A DNA stretch of 51,568 nt from the NCBI GenBank assembly GCA_001003705.1, contig LCPQ01000004.1:1-51568 (forward strand), written 5' to 3'. Below are positions 34,429 through 43,163 of this stretch, piece after piece (the stretch's first letter is position 1; each line of letters begins with the position of its first letter). The position numbers were made by a program, and so were the translations under genes. The DNA is from Parcubacteria group bacterium GW2011_GWA2_48_9 (GTDB lineage: Bacteria > Patescibacteriota > Patescibacteriia > UBA10025). Under the pieces are notes generated by a model. The model saw only the letters and a list, made by a program, of their open reading frames with translations, did not search any database and was not told the DNA's origin.

Positions 34429-36585
34429 GGGCCCCAATGTCGCCGGCGGATCAAAGCTGTTCTTGCCTCTGCGGAAAGTAAAGTCATTATACCGCTCGTT
34501 CCCTGACGTTACGACACCATAGAAAGCGGCATCGTGCATTTCCAAGACAAAGTTGCCGACGATCGTCGCATAGTCGGCTGCATTCGCCGTTCCTGACACG
34601 CGAGAAGCACCTATCGGCTGCTGAATATTTACGCCACCTGTATCGGCGTTAAACTCAATTTCAAACGGATACCAGGTTCCTTCGGCGTAACCTGCTCCTG
34701 GAAAGGTTCCAATGGTGTTGGCTCCGAACCCACAGGTAAATCCTGCCGCAGCCGCTCCGCGTGTCCGAACGGTAATACCATTAGCCACGCCGCACGGATT
34801 TGCAAGCCCAAAGTAAATGCCTTTTTCAGCCGCGCCACCGTAATTCGCCGTGTCTCGGTTCACTGCAGTATTACGGATGAAAAATCCATCATTACCTATC
34901 CCATTATCGCTCATTTCCGGATTGAAAAGAAACGAGACGGTATAGCGGCCGTTCTTCGGATAACTACTAGTCGTATAGGCTGATGACCCTGTCCACTGGT
35001 TTCCTCCTGGGTTGTTATGACGGATATTCAGTATTTGCGTGTCTTCCGTGACAGAGCTGAAGGCATCCACGGCGTACGTGGTCCACTTCGCCGCATTGAG
35101 CGAATTGTCATCGAAGTCATCCCAAAGAAGATATACGTAATTCCTGTCTCGCAGAGCGGGATTGACCCAGTTTCCACCAACTCCGTAATACAGTTTATAA
35201 TTCATCGAGTCCGCACCTGCGGTAGTACCCTGGGCTTTAAACCATATATCAATGTTAGCCGCGGTAAACTGGGTGATGTCGACATCGATCTCGGTGCTGG
35301 TCGGCACATAGAAAAGACGGATCTGATCAATCGTGGTTTTATTGAAGATAGCTGATGCATCCGCCCCTGTCGCGCTGATACGCACAGTGTCTCCCAAGTC
35401 TACAGCATCAGACACGGTAACTTGGCGCCATGGCTGTGGTGGAATGCATGTCTCGAGTGTCGGAATCTCCTTGTACCATACTTGCAGGCGGAACCGGGCG
35501 TCGACACCCGTGTCGTTAGTGAGACGGAAGAGGCCTGCGGCATCTTCGCCCGTCACATCACATTCCTGATATTCGAGGGTGGCTGAAGCAAAGTCTGAAA
35601 GCGTCGCATAGTTGCCGGCGCCACCACCCAGATACTGCGCGGAATACCCGATAACGACGTTTGTCTCGTCGATAAGCCGTTTCGCGCCTAATGGTCCGAC
35701 GTCCCAGGCAAGTACCGTCCCAGGACCAATAATCCCATCCGAGGTGCAGTTCGGGCAGAATGCAATGTTGTCGGCCGAACTAAGCGTAAACATGCGAATC
35801 CCTGGATCATCTGCGGGCGTTGCGGATTCCTGGTCTTGGACCGAAGGTGCGTTTACTTTGTCCGCCTCAAATGGAATCCCTTTGATCGTCAGCGAGCCGA
35901 CATTCAGCATATTTGCAACGGCGAGGTTGCTTCGAAACGTGCTATCGCCGTCGACAACGACGGTTCCTTGGACACCCGCGAAATCGCCAGTTATCATCAC
36001 CTTTCCTTCGAAAAATCCCGCGAAGCCAGTAGCACTACTACCCTCAATAGCCATACTGCTGATGCCTATTGCATAGCCATACACACCGACCGCATTTGAA
36101 TAGGCGCCTGCATCGCCAATAAGCGCTTTGCCTCCAGTGATTAATGTCTCGCCGAATACGCCGGCTCCCGCAGAATTCGAGGATACACCATATATTCCAT
36201 TCGCCGTCGCACTTAGTCCAGTGATGGCTGAATCGGGAATAGTGATAGCGGGGCCATTCCCGACTGTAAGCTCATTTCGTACAAGCGTCTTCCCATTTAC
36301 ATATAACAAGACTGTCGCGTCATCGAACAGCGTCGCGGAGCCGATGGTGAGCGGGCCAAGACGTGCTTGGGCATTTCCGCTGTACGCGGAATTTGCTCCA
36401 CCATAGAGCGGCGCGTCGGTATTTGGCCCTCCGGGTGCCGCACCTACCCATGGTTCGAACCACTGCGCGCGCGCTGCAGGAAGTACGAAAAGAAAGCCGA
36501 GTAACGCGGCACAGAGCACGCCATAAAAAGTTTTCACCTTCACGTGTGAACCGGCTTTCATGCGTTTCACGCTTCGTGATACCAT
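34420..36585 (-). CDS. Secreted protein, paralogue of the 737-residue protein
   Basis: 721 residues. Signal segment about 19-41 (VLCAALLGFLFVLPAARAQ). The N-terminal module reads TDAPLYGGANSAYSGNAQAR and LGPLTIGS, then YVNGKTLV. GIYGVSSNSAGAGVFGE / GVYGYAIGISSMAIEG repeats follow. The hinge is VNAPSVQDQ with DPGIRMFTLSS, then a DUF2341-like domain (IRLFYVPTSTEIDVDI, IDIWFKAQG) and a C-terminal lectin-like domain (LLWDDFDDNSLNAAKW). The order of modules matches the 737-residue neighbour, so the two arose by duplication and diverged. It is the first gene of the surface cluster; the divergent plus-strand cluster starts 176 bases away. Confidence 0.82.
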   Translation of the reverse strand: MVSRSVKRMKAGSHVKVKTFYGVLCAALLGFLFVLPAARAQWFEPWVGAAPGGPNTDAPLYGGANSAYSGNAQARLGPLTIGSATLFDDATVLLYVNGKTLVRNELTVGNGPAITIPDSAITGLSATANGIYGVSSNSAGAGVFGETLITGGKALIGDAGAYSNAVGVYGYAIGISSMAIEGSSATGFAGFFEGKVMITGDFAGVQGTVVVDGDSTFRSNLAVANMLNVGSLTIKGIPFEADKVNAPSVQDQESATPADDPGIRMFTLSSADNIAFCPNCTSDGIIGPGTVLAWDVGPLGAKRLIDETNVVIGYSAQYLGGGAGNYATLSDFASATLEYQECDVTGEDAAGLFRLTNDTGVDARFRLQVWYKEIPTLETCIPPQPWRQVTVSDAVDLGDTVRISATGADASAIFNKTTIDQIRLFYVPTSTEIDVDITQFTAANIDIWFKAQGTTAGADSMNYKLYYGVGGNWVNPALRDRNYVYLLWDDFDDNSLNAAKWTTYAVDAFSSVTEDTQILNIRHNNPGGNQWTGSSAYTTSSYPKNGRYTVSFLFNPEMSDNGIGNDGFFIRNTAVNRDTANYGGAAEKGIYFGLANPCGVANGITVRTRGAAAAGFTCGFGANTIGTFPGAGYAEGTWYPFEIEFNADTGGVNIQQPIGASRVSGTANAADYATIVGNFVLEMHDAAFYGVVTSGNERYNDFTFRRGKNSFDPPATLGPEN

Positions 36586-36761
36586 CGAAGTTCTTTTGTT
36601 TTATCCTCCGTGCAAAAAGTTAGGAACGTCGCGAAAAGTGATCAGAAAGAAACCATTTGACCCTTTGGATGGAAAAAGGGATAATACACTCTGAGGGTCT
36701 CCCCAAGTGAAGGCGACAAACATCCTAATGTAGGTACTAGTGTACCATATTTACTAGCTCT

Positions 36762-37241
36762 ATGTCAAGAAAGTTTTTTACGAACCTGACAGCGCCTGAA
36801 CGGCTCATGACAGTGACAGTGGTTGCGCTCGCCGCCATCGCACTCCTGGCGTTTGTCGTAGTACAAAAGGACAAGCTCGCTTCCGTATTTTCTCCTGATG
36901 AAGCAGTGAACGCACCCTTGTCCTTCGACACACCGAAGAATATTACTGCCGAGGTAATCGAAGTGAATGCCGATACTCATATTCTTTCCGTCGACACCGA
37001 CATCGAAGACGCAGCCCAAACGGGCATATTCACGTCAAAGCAACTCACTGTCCAAGTCAACGACGATACGAAGTTTGAAAAATTCGATATATCAAAACTC
37101 TATCTTAACGTCGCTCCACAGTCTTTTGCGCTGTCTGAGCTTGAACCGGGGACCGCAATCGTGATATCATCCAAGGACAACCCGCAAGCCGTTACAACCA
37201 TTTACGCACTTGCGGTCAGGCAATATTTCAATAACTATTAA
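36762..37241 (+). CDS. Membrane-anchored protein, unknown (OB-like periplasmic domain)
   Basis: 159 residues. One membrane span near the N-terminus (about 17-36, VTVVALAAIALLAFVVVQ), then an all-beta domain (ITAEVIEVNADTHILSVDTD, LTVQVNDDTKFEKFD, ELEPGTAIVISSKDN) that resembles the small OB-like domains of the DUF5666 type; this is a resemblance, not a firm assignment. First gene of the plus-strand cluster, 13 bases before lemA. Confidence 0.75.
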   Translation: MSRKFFTNLTAPERLMTVTVVALAAIALLAFVVVQKDKLASVFSPDEAVNAPLSFDTPKNITAEVIEVNADTHILSVDTDIEDAAQTGIFTSKQLTVQVNDDTKFEKFDISKLYLNVAPQSFALSELEPGTAIVISSKDNPQAVTTIYALAVRQYFNNY

Positions 37242-37254
37242 CGCCACATCTACT

Positions 37255-37812
37255 ATGGGTACTGTCACATGGGTCATCATTATCGCCATCGGCGCCGTCG
37301 TCCTTTGGCTCGTTTCGGTCTATAACTCACTCATTCGTCTTCGCAACCAGACAAAAGAAGCATGGTCTGACATCGACGTACAGCTGAAACGCCGATACGA
37401 CCTTATCCCGAACCTGGTCGAAACAGTTAAAGGCTATGCGAAACACGAACGGGAATTATTTGAAAAAGTAACCCAGGCCCGGACCGCGGCGATGGGCGCA
37501 CAAGGTGCTGAAGCAAAAGGCCAGGCGGAAAACATGCTGACAGGCGCATTGAAATCTCTCTTCGCTGTTGCGGAAGCCTACCCAGACTTGAAAGCAAATC
37601 AGAACTTCGCGAAACTCCAAGATGAACTTACCGACACTGAGAACAAAGTCCAAGCGTCCCGCCGATTCTACAACGGCAATGTCCGCGACTTCAACACGAA
37701 GATACAGCAGTTTCCGAACAACATGATTGCGAACAGCATGGGGTTCAAGGCGTTTGAGTTCTTCGAAGTGGAGAATGAGGCAGAGAAGCAGCCAGTGAAG
37801 GTCGGTTTTTAG
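37255..37812 (+). CDS. lemA: LemA family protein
   Basis: 185 residues from the ATG at 37255; a longer frame from 37210 overlaps the preceding gene. One N-terminal membrane span (about 3-22), then the family signature SVYNSLIRLRNQTKEAWSDI and VQLKRRYDLIPNLVETVKGY, YPDLKANQNF and FYNGNVRDFNTKI. The function of LemA is not established; it is very often next to htpX, as here, with only a small four-helix gene between them. Confidence 0.96.
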   Translation: MGTVTWVIIIAIGAVVLWLVSVYNSLIRLRNQTKEAWSDIDVQLKRRYDLIPNLVETVKGYAKHERELFEKVTQARTAAMGAQGAEAKGQAENMLTGALKSLFAVAEAYPDLKANQNFAKLQDELTDTENKVQASRRFYNGNVRDFNTKIQQFPNNMIANSMGFKAFEFFEVENEAEKQPVKVGF

Positions 37813-37868
37813 GGAATCAGTTAATCAGATATCAGTTAATCAGATATCCCCATCGGGATAAGGTTTTT

Positions 37869-38240
37869 ATGGCACAATCATTCAGGGACTTGAGAATCTG
37901 GCAAGATGCATATTCTCTCTTGTTGAAGGTATATAGTCTTTCAAAAGACTTCCCGCGGCATGAATCATACATCTTGGAATCGCAACTCAAGAAAGCCGCT
38001 CTTTCCATTGTGGCAAATATCGCTGAAAGTCAAGGAAGATATGGGTATCAGGACAAAATTCAGTTCCTCATCGTTGCCCGAGGATCCGTCGAAGAAACAC
38101 GAAGTCATCTCTCTGTTGCTCTTGGCCTTGGCTATATAGAGAAAAAACCTTTTCAACTCTTAGATGATTCCTACCAAAATGTTGCGAAGGGGATCAATAG
38201 TTTAGTATCATACATACGCCGGCAAAAGAACCAGCAATAG
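37869..38240 (+). CDS. Four-helix bundle protein (S23/IVS type)
   Basis: 123 residues, the typical family length. FRDLRIWQDAYSLLLKVYSL, FPRHESYILESQLKKAALSI, VANIAESQGRYG and the RGSVEETRSHLSVALGLGYI block are diagnostic. It sits between lemA and htpX, which are normally adjacent, and short GTTAATC / TTAACC word stretches lie on both sides (37816-37855 and 38247-38281). Function unknown. The second family member in the window (8424-8933) also interrupts an operon. Confidence 0.92.
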   Translation: MAQSFRDLRIWQDAYSLLLKVYSLSKDFPRHESYILESQLKKAALSIVANIAESQGRYGYQDKIQFLIVARGSVEETRSHLSVALGLGYIEKKPFQLLDDSYQNVAKGINSLVSYIRRQKNQQ

Positions 38241-38282
38241 TGGATCTCGGATTAACCGGTTAACAGACTAACCAGTCAACAA

Positions 38283-39167
38283 ATGACCACCTACACTCAC
38301 ATCAATTCAAACAAACGCAAATCTCTTCTTCTCATCGCTGTGTTTTTTGTCCTTATAGCAGCGATCGGCTACACGCTCGATTACTCCCAGGGAATTGGTG
38401 GCGCCTTTTTCGTCGTACTTGCCCTGATATACGCATCCATCAGTGCGGTCATCGGCTACTACACGGGGGATAAAATCGCCCTCTGGACATCAGGTGCACA
38501 CCCAGTCTCCAAAGAAGAGAATCAGTACGTCGTCCGCATGGTGGAGAATCTCGCTATTACAGCTGGCCTTCCGATGCCGAAAGTCTACGTCATCCCTGAT
38601 GATGATATTAATGCGTTCGCATGCGGCAGGGACCCGAAGCACGCATCCATCGCGGTAACGCAGGGCGCGATAACAAAATTAGAGAATGAAGAGCTCGAAG
38701 GTGTGGTTGCCCACGAACTATCACATATTGGCAATTATGATATCAGGTATATGACGCTGGTGATCGTGCTCGTCGGAACGATCATGGTGCTCTCTGACAT
38801 GTTCTGGCGAGTCCGATTCATAGGCGGGGGTGGACGCGGTAGAAACAGCGGGGGCGGTGCGATTATGTTGATCGGCCTCGCGCTCCTTATCTTATCGCCG
38901 ATTTTTGCCCAGTTAATCAGATTAGCCGTATCGAGGAAGCGCGAGTACTTAGCTGATGCGTCAGGAGCACTTCTGACACGTTACCCTGAAGGGCTCGCGA
39001 GAGCCCTCGAGAAAATAGGCACTCAGGGAGCGCGGATTGAACGGGCAACGCATTCCACAGCGCATTTATATTTTGCAAACCCCCTATCGTCCGGCTTTGG
39101 GAACTTCTTTTCTACACATCCTCCTGTTCAGAAACGGATCGAGGCGCTAAGAAATATGGGACATTAA
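38283..39167 (+). CDS. htpX: HtpX-like membrane metalloprotease (M48)
   Basis: 294 residues. Membrane quality-control protease. Two N-terminal spans (about 14-30 and 40-60), the zinc site HELSH (144-148), two further spans (about 157-175 and 195-215), and the third ligand in REYLADASGA. FACGRDPKHASIAVT before the active site is typical. Length and topology are usual for HtpX. Partner of lemA two genes upstream. ATTCG-word repeats follow directly. Confidence 0.96.
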   Translation: MTTYTHINSNKRKSLLLIAVFFVLIAAIGYTLDYSQGIGGAFFVVLALIYASISAVIGYYTGDKIALWTSGAHPVSKEENQYVVRMVENLAITAGLPMPKVYVIPDDDINAFACGRDPKHASIAVTQGAITKLENEELEGVVAHELSHIGNYDIRYMTLVIVLVGTIMVLSDMFWRVRFIGGGGRGRNSGGGAIMLIGLALLILSPIFAQLIRLAVSRKREYLADASGALLTRYPEGLARALEKIGTQGARIERATHSTAHLYFANPLSSGFGNFFSTHPPVQKRIEALRNMGH

Positions 39168-39276
39168 TTATCGTATTAACGAATTACGCATTACGAATTA
39201 GCCATGATGAAGATTCTGCGAAATAAGAGGGATAAACTAAAAAACCAATCCGCAATTCGTTAATTCGCCAACTCGT
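39168..39276. repeat. Intergenic ATTCG-word repeat, full copy
   Basis: Left TTAACGAATTACGCATTACG, core with GAAGATTCTGCG, right CGCAATTCGTTAATTCGCC. It lies between the htpX stop and the clpC promoter. Confidence 0.6.
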
Positions 39277-39285
39277 CAATGCAAC

Positions 39286-39315
39286 CTTGAATAAACAAGG
39301 ATCTTGTTTTATACT
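39286..39315 (+). promoter_or_regulatory. Promoter of clpC
   Basis: TTGAAT (39286-39291) and TATACT (39310-39315) are 18 bases apart. Transcription would start about 8 bases before the ATG at 39330, and no ribosome site is seen. No CtsR- or HrcA-type operator is recognised. Confidence 0.55.
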
Positions 39316-39329
39316 CGTTGAGCGTATAT

Positions 39330-41150
39330 ATGGACAAAAAAATCCTCGACAAATTCAGTACACATTTAAAAGAGGCGTTTCGACAGGCGAATACCATCAG
39401 CGCTGAGTTTGGGCATGGTTCGGTAAATCCGGAACATATGCTTTTCGGTCTGGCCATGCAGCGCGGAAGCATCGCAGCTGAAATCCTGGATAAAGTCGGT
39501 GTAACGAATGAAAAACTGAGACGGATTATCGCCGAATACAATCAGACAGTCCTGCCATCACAGGAATTAGACAAGCAGCGTTTCGTTCGACGTCTTTCGT
39601 CTGAATCGAAACAGGTGATCCAAAAAGCTGCGCTCCTAGCACACCAACATAAGCATAAATACATCGGCACTGAACACGTACTGTACGCGATCCTTCAGCT
39701 TGAGACACGCGCGCTTACCGCACTATCTCAGCAGTACATACTGAAAAAGCAGGAAATCCTTGATCACCTCAAGACAGTTATGAAAACAACCTCGCGCTTC
39801 CCCGACCTCACACAGCTCTTCGAACAACAGAAGAGTTTTGAAAAGGTTGAAACGGGTACGCGTGACGCTAAAAACCCGGCGCTGCAATTTTTTACGACAG
39901 ATTTAACCGACCGGAAACTGCAAAAGAGCATCGACCCAGTGATCGGACGAGCAAAAGAGATCGAGCGCCTCATACATATCCTTTCGAGAAGGACGAAGAA
40001 TAATCCTGCATTGATTGGCGATCCCGGCGTCGGGAAAACAGCGATAGTGGAGGGCCTGGCGAAAAAAATTCTCGAAGGTGATGTGCCGGATATACTACTC
40101 ACGAAGAGAATACTTGCACTCGATCTCAGTCTAGTAGTCGCGGGGACAATCTACCGTGGTGAGTTTGAGGGCCGGTTTAAGCAAATTATCGACGAGATTA
40201 AGGCCGACCCGAATATAATTCTTTTTATCGACGAATTGCATACGATTATCGGGACAGGATCTGCGGCCGGGTCGATGGATGCGGCAAATATTTTGAAGCC
40301 CGCATTGGCAAAAGGCGAGATTCGCTGCATCGGCGCAACGACGATGGACGAATACCGCAAACATATCGAATCAGACCCTGCGCTCGAGAGGCGTTTTCAA
40401 CCTATTATTGTAGAGGAGGCATCGATCGAAGAAACTCGAGAGGTTCTGCGAGGCATCAGAGAAAACTATGAAAAATACCACCATGTGTCTATCACCGATG
40501 AGGCTATCGACACAGCGGTAAACCTAAGCGCACGCTACATTCAAGACAAGCAACTCCCCGATAAAGCAATAGACCTCGTCGATGAAGCCGCCTCAAAACT
40601 CAAGGTTCGATATTCGAACCAGGGGGTGATCCGCGAAATGAGATCCCTGGAAGATCAGCTCGGAAAAGTGAAAAAAAAGAAGCACTCTGCTGTAAATAAG
40701 GAACAGTTCCAACAAGCACTTGCTATAAAAGCTGAGGAAAATGCTTTGCTTGAGCGTATCGCTGCGCTTCGAATCCGCCAAGAACAAGAAGAACAGCGCA
40801 TTCTTGGCAAAGTAATGAAACGCGACATAGCGGACATTATTTCGAAAGTAACTGGCGTACCGCTCGATGACCTCGTCACTGAAGATAGGGAACGCCTCAT
40901 GAATCTCGAGAAAATCATGGGGCAAAGTATTTTTGGACAGGATGAGGCTTTAAAGACTATTGCGGATTTCATAAGGCGTTCGCGTGTCGGCCTCACCAAT
41001 CCGAACAGGCCGCTCGGCTCATTCGTATTTCTAGGCCCTTCCGGCGTAGGAAAAACACAAACCGCGAAAGAACTTGCATTCGCGGAAGAACAATTCGTAG
41101 AGTCGCAAACCGCCCCCCAAACATTAGTTGTTCTGTTATTGCTCGTCTGA
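39330..41150 (+). CDS. clpC: ClpC-type AAA+ chaperone, interrupted: N-terminal part
   Basis: Unfoldase subunit of a Clp protease. 606 residues are readable from the ATG at 39330. In order: Clp N-domain repeats (about 1-150, [15 protein letters not shown] and [13 protein letters not shown]); D1 with Walker A GDPGVGKT (about 229-236), [11 protein letters not shown] and the arginine finger region ALERRFQPI; a middle domain (RQEQEEQRI); and D2 up to its Walker A GPSGVGKT (about 569). Soon after KELA the sequence turns unrelated and hits a TGA (41148) and then a TAA (41157) in the same frame. The C-terminal part continues in the same frame from about 41327. Motifs up to that point are intact. Confidence 0.88.
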   Translation: MDKKILDKFSTHLKEAFRQANTISAEFGHGSVNPEHMLFGLAMQRGSIAAEILDKVGVTNEKLRRIIAEYNQTVLPSQELDKQRFVRRLSSESKQVIQKAALLAHQHKHKYIGTEHVLYAILQLETRALTALSQQYILKKQEILDHLKTVMKTTSRFPDLTQLFEQQKSFEKVETGTRDAKNPALQFFTTDLTDRKLQKSIDPVIGRAKEIERLIHILSRRTKNNPALIGDPGVGKTAIVEGLAKKILEGDVPDILLTKRILALDLSLVVAGTIYRGEFEGRFKQIIDEIKADPNIILFIDELHTIIGTGSAAGSMDAANILKPALAKGEIRCIGATTMDEYRKHIESDPALERRFQPIIVEEASIEETREVLRGIRENYEKYHHVSITDEAIDTAVNLSARYIQDKQLPDKAIDLVDEAASKLKVRYSNQGVIREMRSLEDQLGKVKKKKHSAVNKEQFQQALAIKAEENALLERIAALRIRQEQEEQRILGKVMKRDIADIISKVTGVPLDDLVTEDRERLMNLEKIMGQSIFGQDEALKTIADFIRRSRVGLTNPNRPLGSFVFLGPSGVGKTQTAKELAFAEEQFVESQTAPQTLVVLLLLV

Positions 41151-41326
41151 ATTGTATAAGCGCAGGAAACAGGGTCCGTTGAAGCCAAGGACGTGTTGCA
41201 AAAAGTCGCAGCGCTTCCCCCTCCGCATCCGGTATTATTTATCGTCGATGAATTGCAGACAAATACCTGTGAACTATCTCCTTCCAAATCATTCCAATCA
41301 ATAGTAAATACAACACTGTCGAAAAC
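41069..41326 (-). other. Surface-protein fragment inserted in the clpC D2 domain
   Basis: The plus frame here does not match Clp. The minus strand is open throughout and reads like a CPR surface-protein domain: VVFTIDWNDLEGDSSQVFVC, then [39 protein letters not shown]. These residues match a Cys-rich repeat type common in CPR secreted proteins. It replaces about 120 codons of D2, including Walker B and sensor 1. Edges are approximate. Confidence 0.7.
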
Positions 41327-41729
41327 GCCCGTGGATAAGAAAGAGGCCGAAAAGCAGTTCGAGCAAATCTCTTCCCAGGTAAAGAAAAACCTCGAGGAGC
41401 ATTTCCGTCCAGAATTCCTGAATCGCATAGATAAAGTTGTCGTTTTTAAACCCCTAAGCAACGATGTGGTTCAGTTAGTCGTAAACAAACAGCTAGGTGA
41501 GCTCGCCGGACGACTCCGTGAACGATCGATTACTCTGAAATGGGATGCAAAGGTGGCGAAATTCATCACCGAAACAAGCTACTCGCCGAAGCAAGGCGCA
41601 CGGGCAGTCCGAAACACGATACAAGAGCACATAGAGAACCCACTTGCTCAAGCAGTTCTGGATGCAAACTTCAAAGCTGGAGGGGAGGCCCGCTTGGTTC
41701 TCCGCGGTAAAAAGATTGTCATAGAATAA
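41193..41729 (+). pseudogene. ClpC-type chaperone, C-terminal part after the break
   Basis: From about 41327 the frame reads DKKEAEKQFEQISSQVKKNL, then FRPEFLNRIDKVVVFKPL, then the D2 small domain with YSPKQGARAVRNTIQEHIENP, the normal ClpC C-terminus. The earlier codons (from 41193) belong to the antisense of the inserted fragment. The part has no promoter or ribosome site of its own. It is in the same frame as the N-terminal part, so removal of the intervening DNA would not by itself restore the missing D2 core. Confidence 0.75.
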
Positions 41730-41774
41730 CTCGCAGGAAGCCTCTGCTGGCCCGTTTATCCCAATCACTTGGGT

Positions 41775-42491
41775 ATGTTTTCATTGTTGCTCAAAGAATG
41801 TATAGATCTTCTCTTTCCTCGAAACTGCCTCGGATGCGGTCGCGAGGAAACTTGGCTGTGTACGCAGTGCGCCAGTCTGATTCAGGAATATGACAATGAG
41901 CTATGCCCGATATGTAGGATGGTAAAAACACGCAGCGGCATTGTCTGTTCTGCGTGCATACCGTCTTCGTCGCTCGCGAGCGTATGGATTATGGCGTCAT
42001 ATAAGCAGGAGACAGTGCAGGAACTCGTTCATGCGCTGAAATACCAAGGAGCTCAGAGTATGATGCGTGAAGTCCATATGCTGGTGCTACGGCTCCTGAA
42101 AACATTCGATATGCCGACCGACTCGGAAAAAACAGTCATCACGGCCATCCCATTACATTCATCGCGATTTCGAGAACGCGGGTTTAACCAGGCCGCACTC
42201 CTTGCACAAAGCGTGGGTGCATGCTTAGATGCCCCGATAGCTCCGGACATTCTGAAGCGCACTCGCAATACGCCGCCCCAAGCACAACTCTCAAAAACTG
42301 ACCGTTTGAAGAATCTGCAGGAGGCGTTCATCGTTAATAATCCGCTTGCGATTCGAGGAAAACATGTTATGCTGGTAGATGATGTGGCGACAACCTGTAC
42401 CACGATGCTAGCTGCAGCGGATGTTCTTCGACATCATGGAGCTCTGTCAGTTCACGGAATCGCGTTAGCTCGCGGAGTGTGGACTAACTAG
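41775..42491 (+). CDS. comF: ComF family phosphoribosyltransferase-like protein
   Basis: 238 residues. An N-terminal zinc ribbon (CLGCG, CTQC, CPIC, CSAC within about 1-65) precedes a PRTase fold with AIPLHSSRFRERGFNQAALL and VMLVDDVATTCTTM. The usual Gly of DDVxTTG is a Cys here. ComF is needed for DNA uptake in naturally competent bacteria, where type IV pili also act, so its presence in a pilus-rich window is suggestive. A TTG two codons upstream is possible; no strong ribosome site is seen. Confidence 0.92.
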   Translation: MFSLLLKECIDLLFPRNCLGCGREETWLCTQCASLIQEYDNELCPICRMVKTRSGIVCSACIPSSSLASVWIMASYKQETVQELVHALKYQGAQSMMREVHMLVLRLLKTFDMPTDSEKTVITAIPLHSSRFRERGFNQAALLAQSVGACLDAPIAPDILKRTRNTPPQAQLSKTDRLKNLQEAFIVNNPLAIRGKHVMLVDDVATTCTTMLAAADVLRHHGALSVHGIALARGVWTN

Positions 42492-42494
42492 TAG

Positions 42495-42677
42495 GGAGAG
42501 GTGGGTCGAAGCGGAACCGGCACGCCCGGAACAACAGCGTAGTAGTTGCTGAGCTGAATTTTAACAAATAAATACTGAGGAGAAGTGGCCGATCCCGCTT
42601 TCAGCGGGACCCCGTCACCGCACTTTGCGGGATCCCGCCGAAGGCGGTGACCGTAGGCGGTGAGTGGCGAATGAATT
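42495..42677 (+). other. tRNA-Ser 5-prime fragments with D-loop palindromes
   Basis: GGAGAGGTGGGTCGA (from 42495) is one fragment. A second, GGAGAAGTGGCCGA (42580-42593), is interrupted by palindromes built on TCCCGCTTTCAGCGGGA and CCGCCGAAGGCGG. It resumes with GAGTGGCGAA (42662-42671), which continues the D-arm of tRNA-Ser. The GIY-YIG gene starts 6 bases later. No anticodon or T-arm is present. Confidence 0.65.
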
Positions 42678-42917
42678 ATGTACACCGTATATATATTACA
42701 AAATCAAACGACACAGCGGCACTACATCGGACACACAAAAGATTTGAAACACCGACTTAACCGTCATAATACCGGTCGCAATGTTTCCACTAAGAGTAGC
42801 GGCAAGTGGGCCGTAGTTTATCGGGAAACGTTTTCCGATAAAAAGAATGCCTGGACAAGAGAGACGCAAATTAAAAAATATAAGGGCGGAGAAGCATTTA
42901 AGAAATTGCTTCAATAA
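42678..42917 (+). CDS. GIY-YIG domain protein (tRNA-Ser locus)
   Basis: 79 residues, a single GIY-YIG domain of the UPF0213/YhbQ type: YTVYILQ and HYIGHTKDLKHRLNRHN at the start, and a Glu in RETQIKKYKGGEA as candidate metal ligand. The family has a nuclease fold; its natural substrate is mostly unknown. It begins right after a tRNA-Ser 5-prime fragment and its stop is 7 bases before another tRNA-Ser 5-prime end (42925). The GIY-YIG gene at 44653-44913 has the same placement relative to tRNA-Arg. No ribosome site is seen. Confidence 0.88.
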   Translation: MYTVYILQNQTTQRHYIGHTKDLKHRLNRHNTGRNVSTKSSGKWAVVYRETFSDKKNAWTRETQIKKYKGGEAFKKLLQ

Positions 42918-42924
42918 TATATTT

Positions 42925-43072
42925 GGAGAGGTGACCGTGTGGGCCGAATCCACGAGTGAGGCAAAGCAGTTTGCTTCACGAGGGATGAGGCGGGCGTGAG
43001 GTTATCGCCGAAGGCGATACGAGCGCCCAGGCAGACACGAGGCACATCGACAAGCCAGGTGAATACACATAA
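42925..43072 (+). pseudogene. tRNA-Ser 5-prime remnant with palindromes
   Basis: GGAGAGGTGACCGTGTGGGC and CGAA match the first 23 bases of the intact tRNA-Ser at 43073 with few changes. Hairpin-forming sequence follows (GCAAAGCAGTTTGC, TTATCGCCGAAGGCGATA) until the intact gene begins. No 3-prime half is directly attached. Confidence 0.65.
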
Positions 43073-43163
43073 GGAGAGGTGGCCGAGTGGCTGAAGGCAG
43101 CGGTTTGCTAAACCGCTAAGGGGCCCTAAAACCCCTTCGCGAGTTCGAATCTCGCCCTCTCCG
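43073..43163 (+). tRNA. tRNA-Ser (GCT)
   Basis: Acceptor GGAGAGG pairs with CCTCTCC; the D-arm, anticodon arm GGTTT-GCT-AAACC, a long variable arm (GGGGCCCTAAAACCCC) and the T-arm (TTCGAAT) are all present. Anticodon GCT. CCA is not encoded. Confidence 0.95.

Noticed and set aside
41148-41159. Recoding of TGA (as in Gracilibacteria or Absconditabacteria) to explain the clpC break
   Set aside because: A TAA follows three codons later in the same frame, Clp similarity is lost before the TGA, and TGA ends other genes here such as ligA and the minor pilin at 9672.
40655-41461. Long minus-strand frame across clpC as a gene of its own
   Set aside because: Only the middle (about 41069-41326) reads like a real protein; both ends are plain antisense of Clp coding sequence, with no ribosome site.
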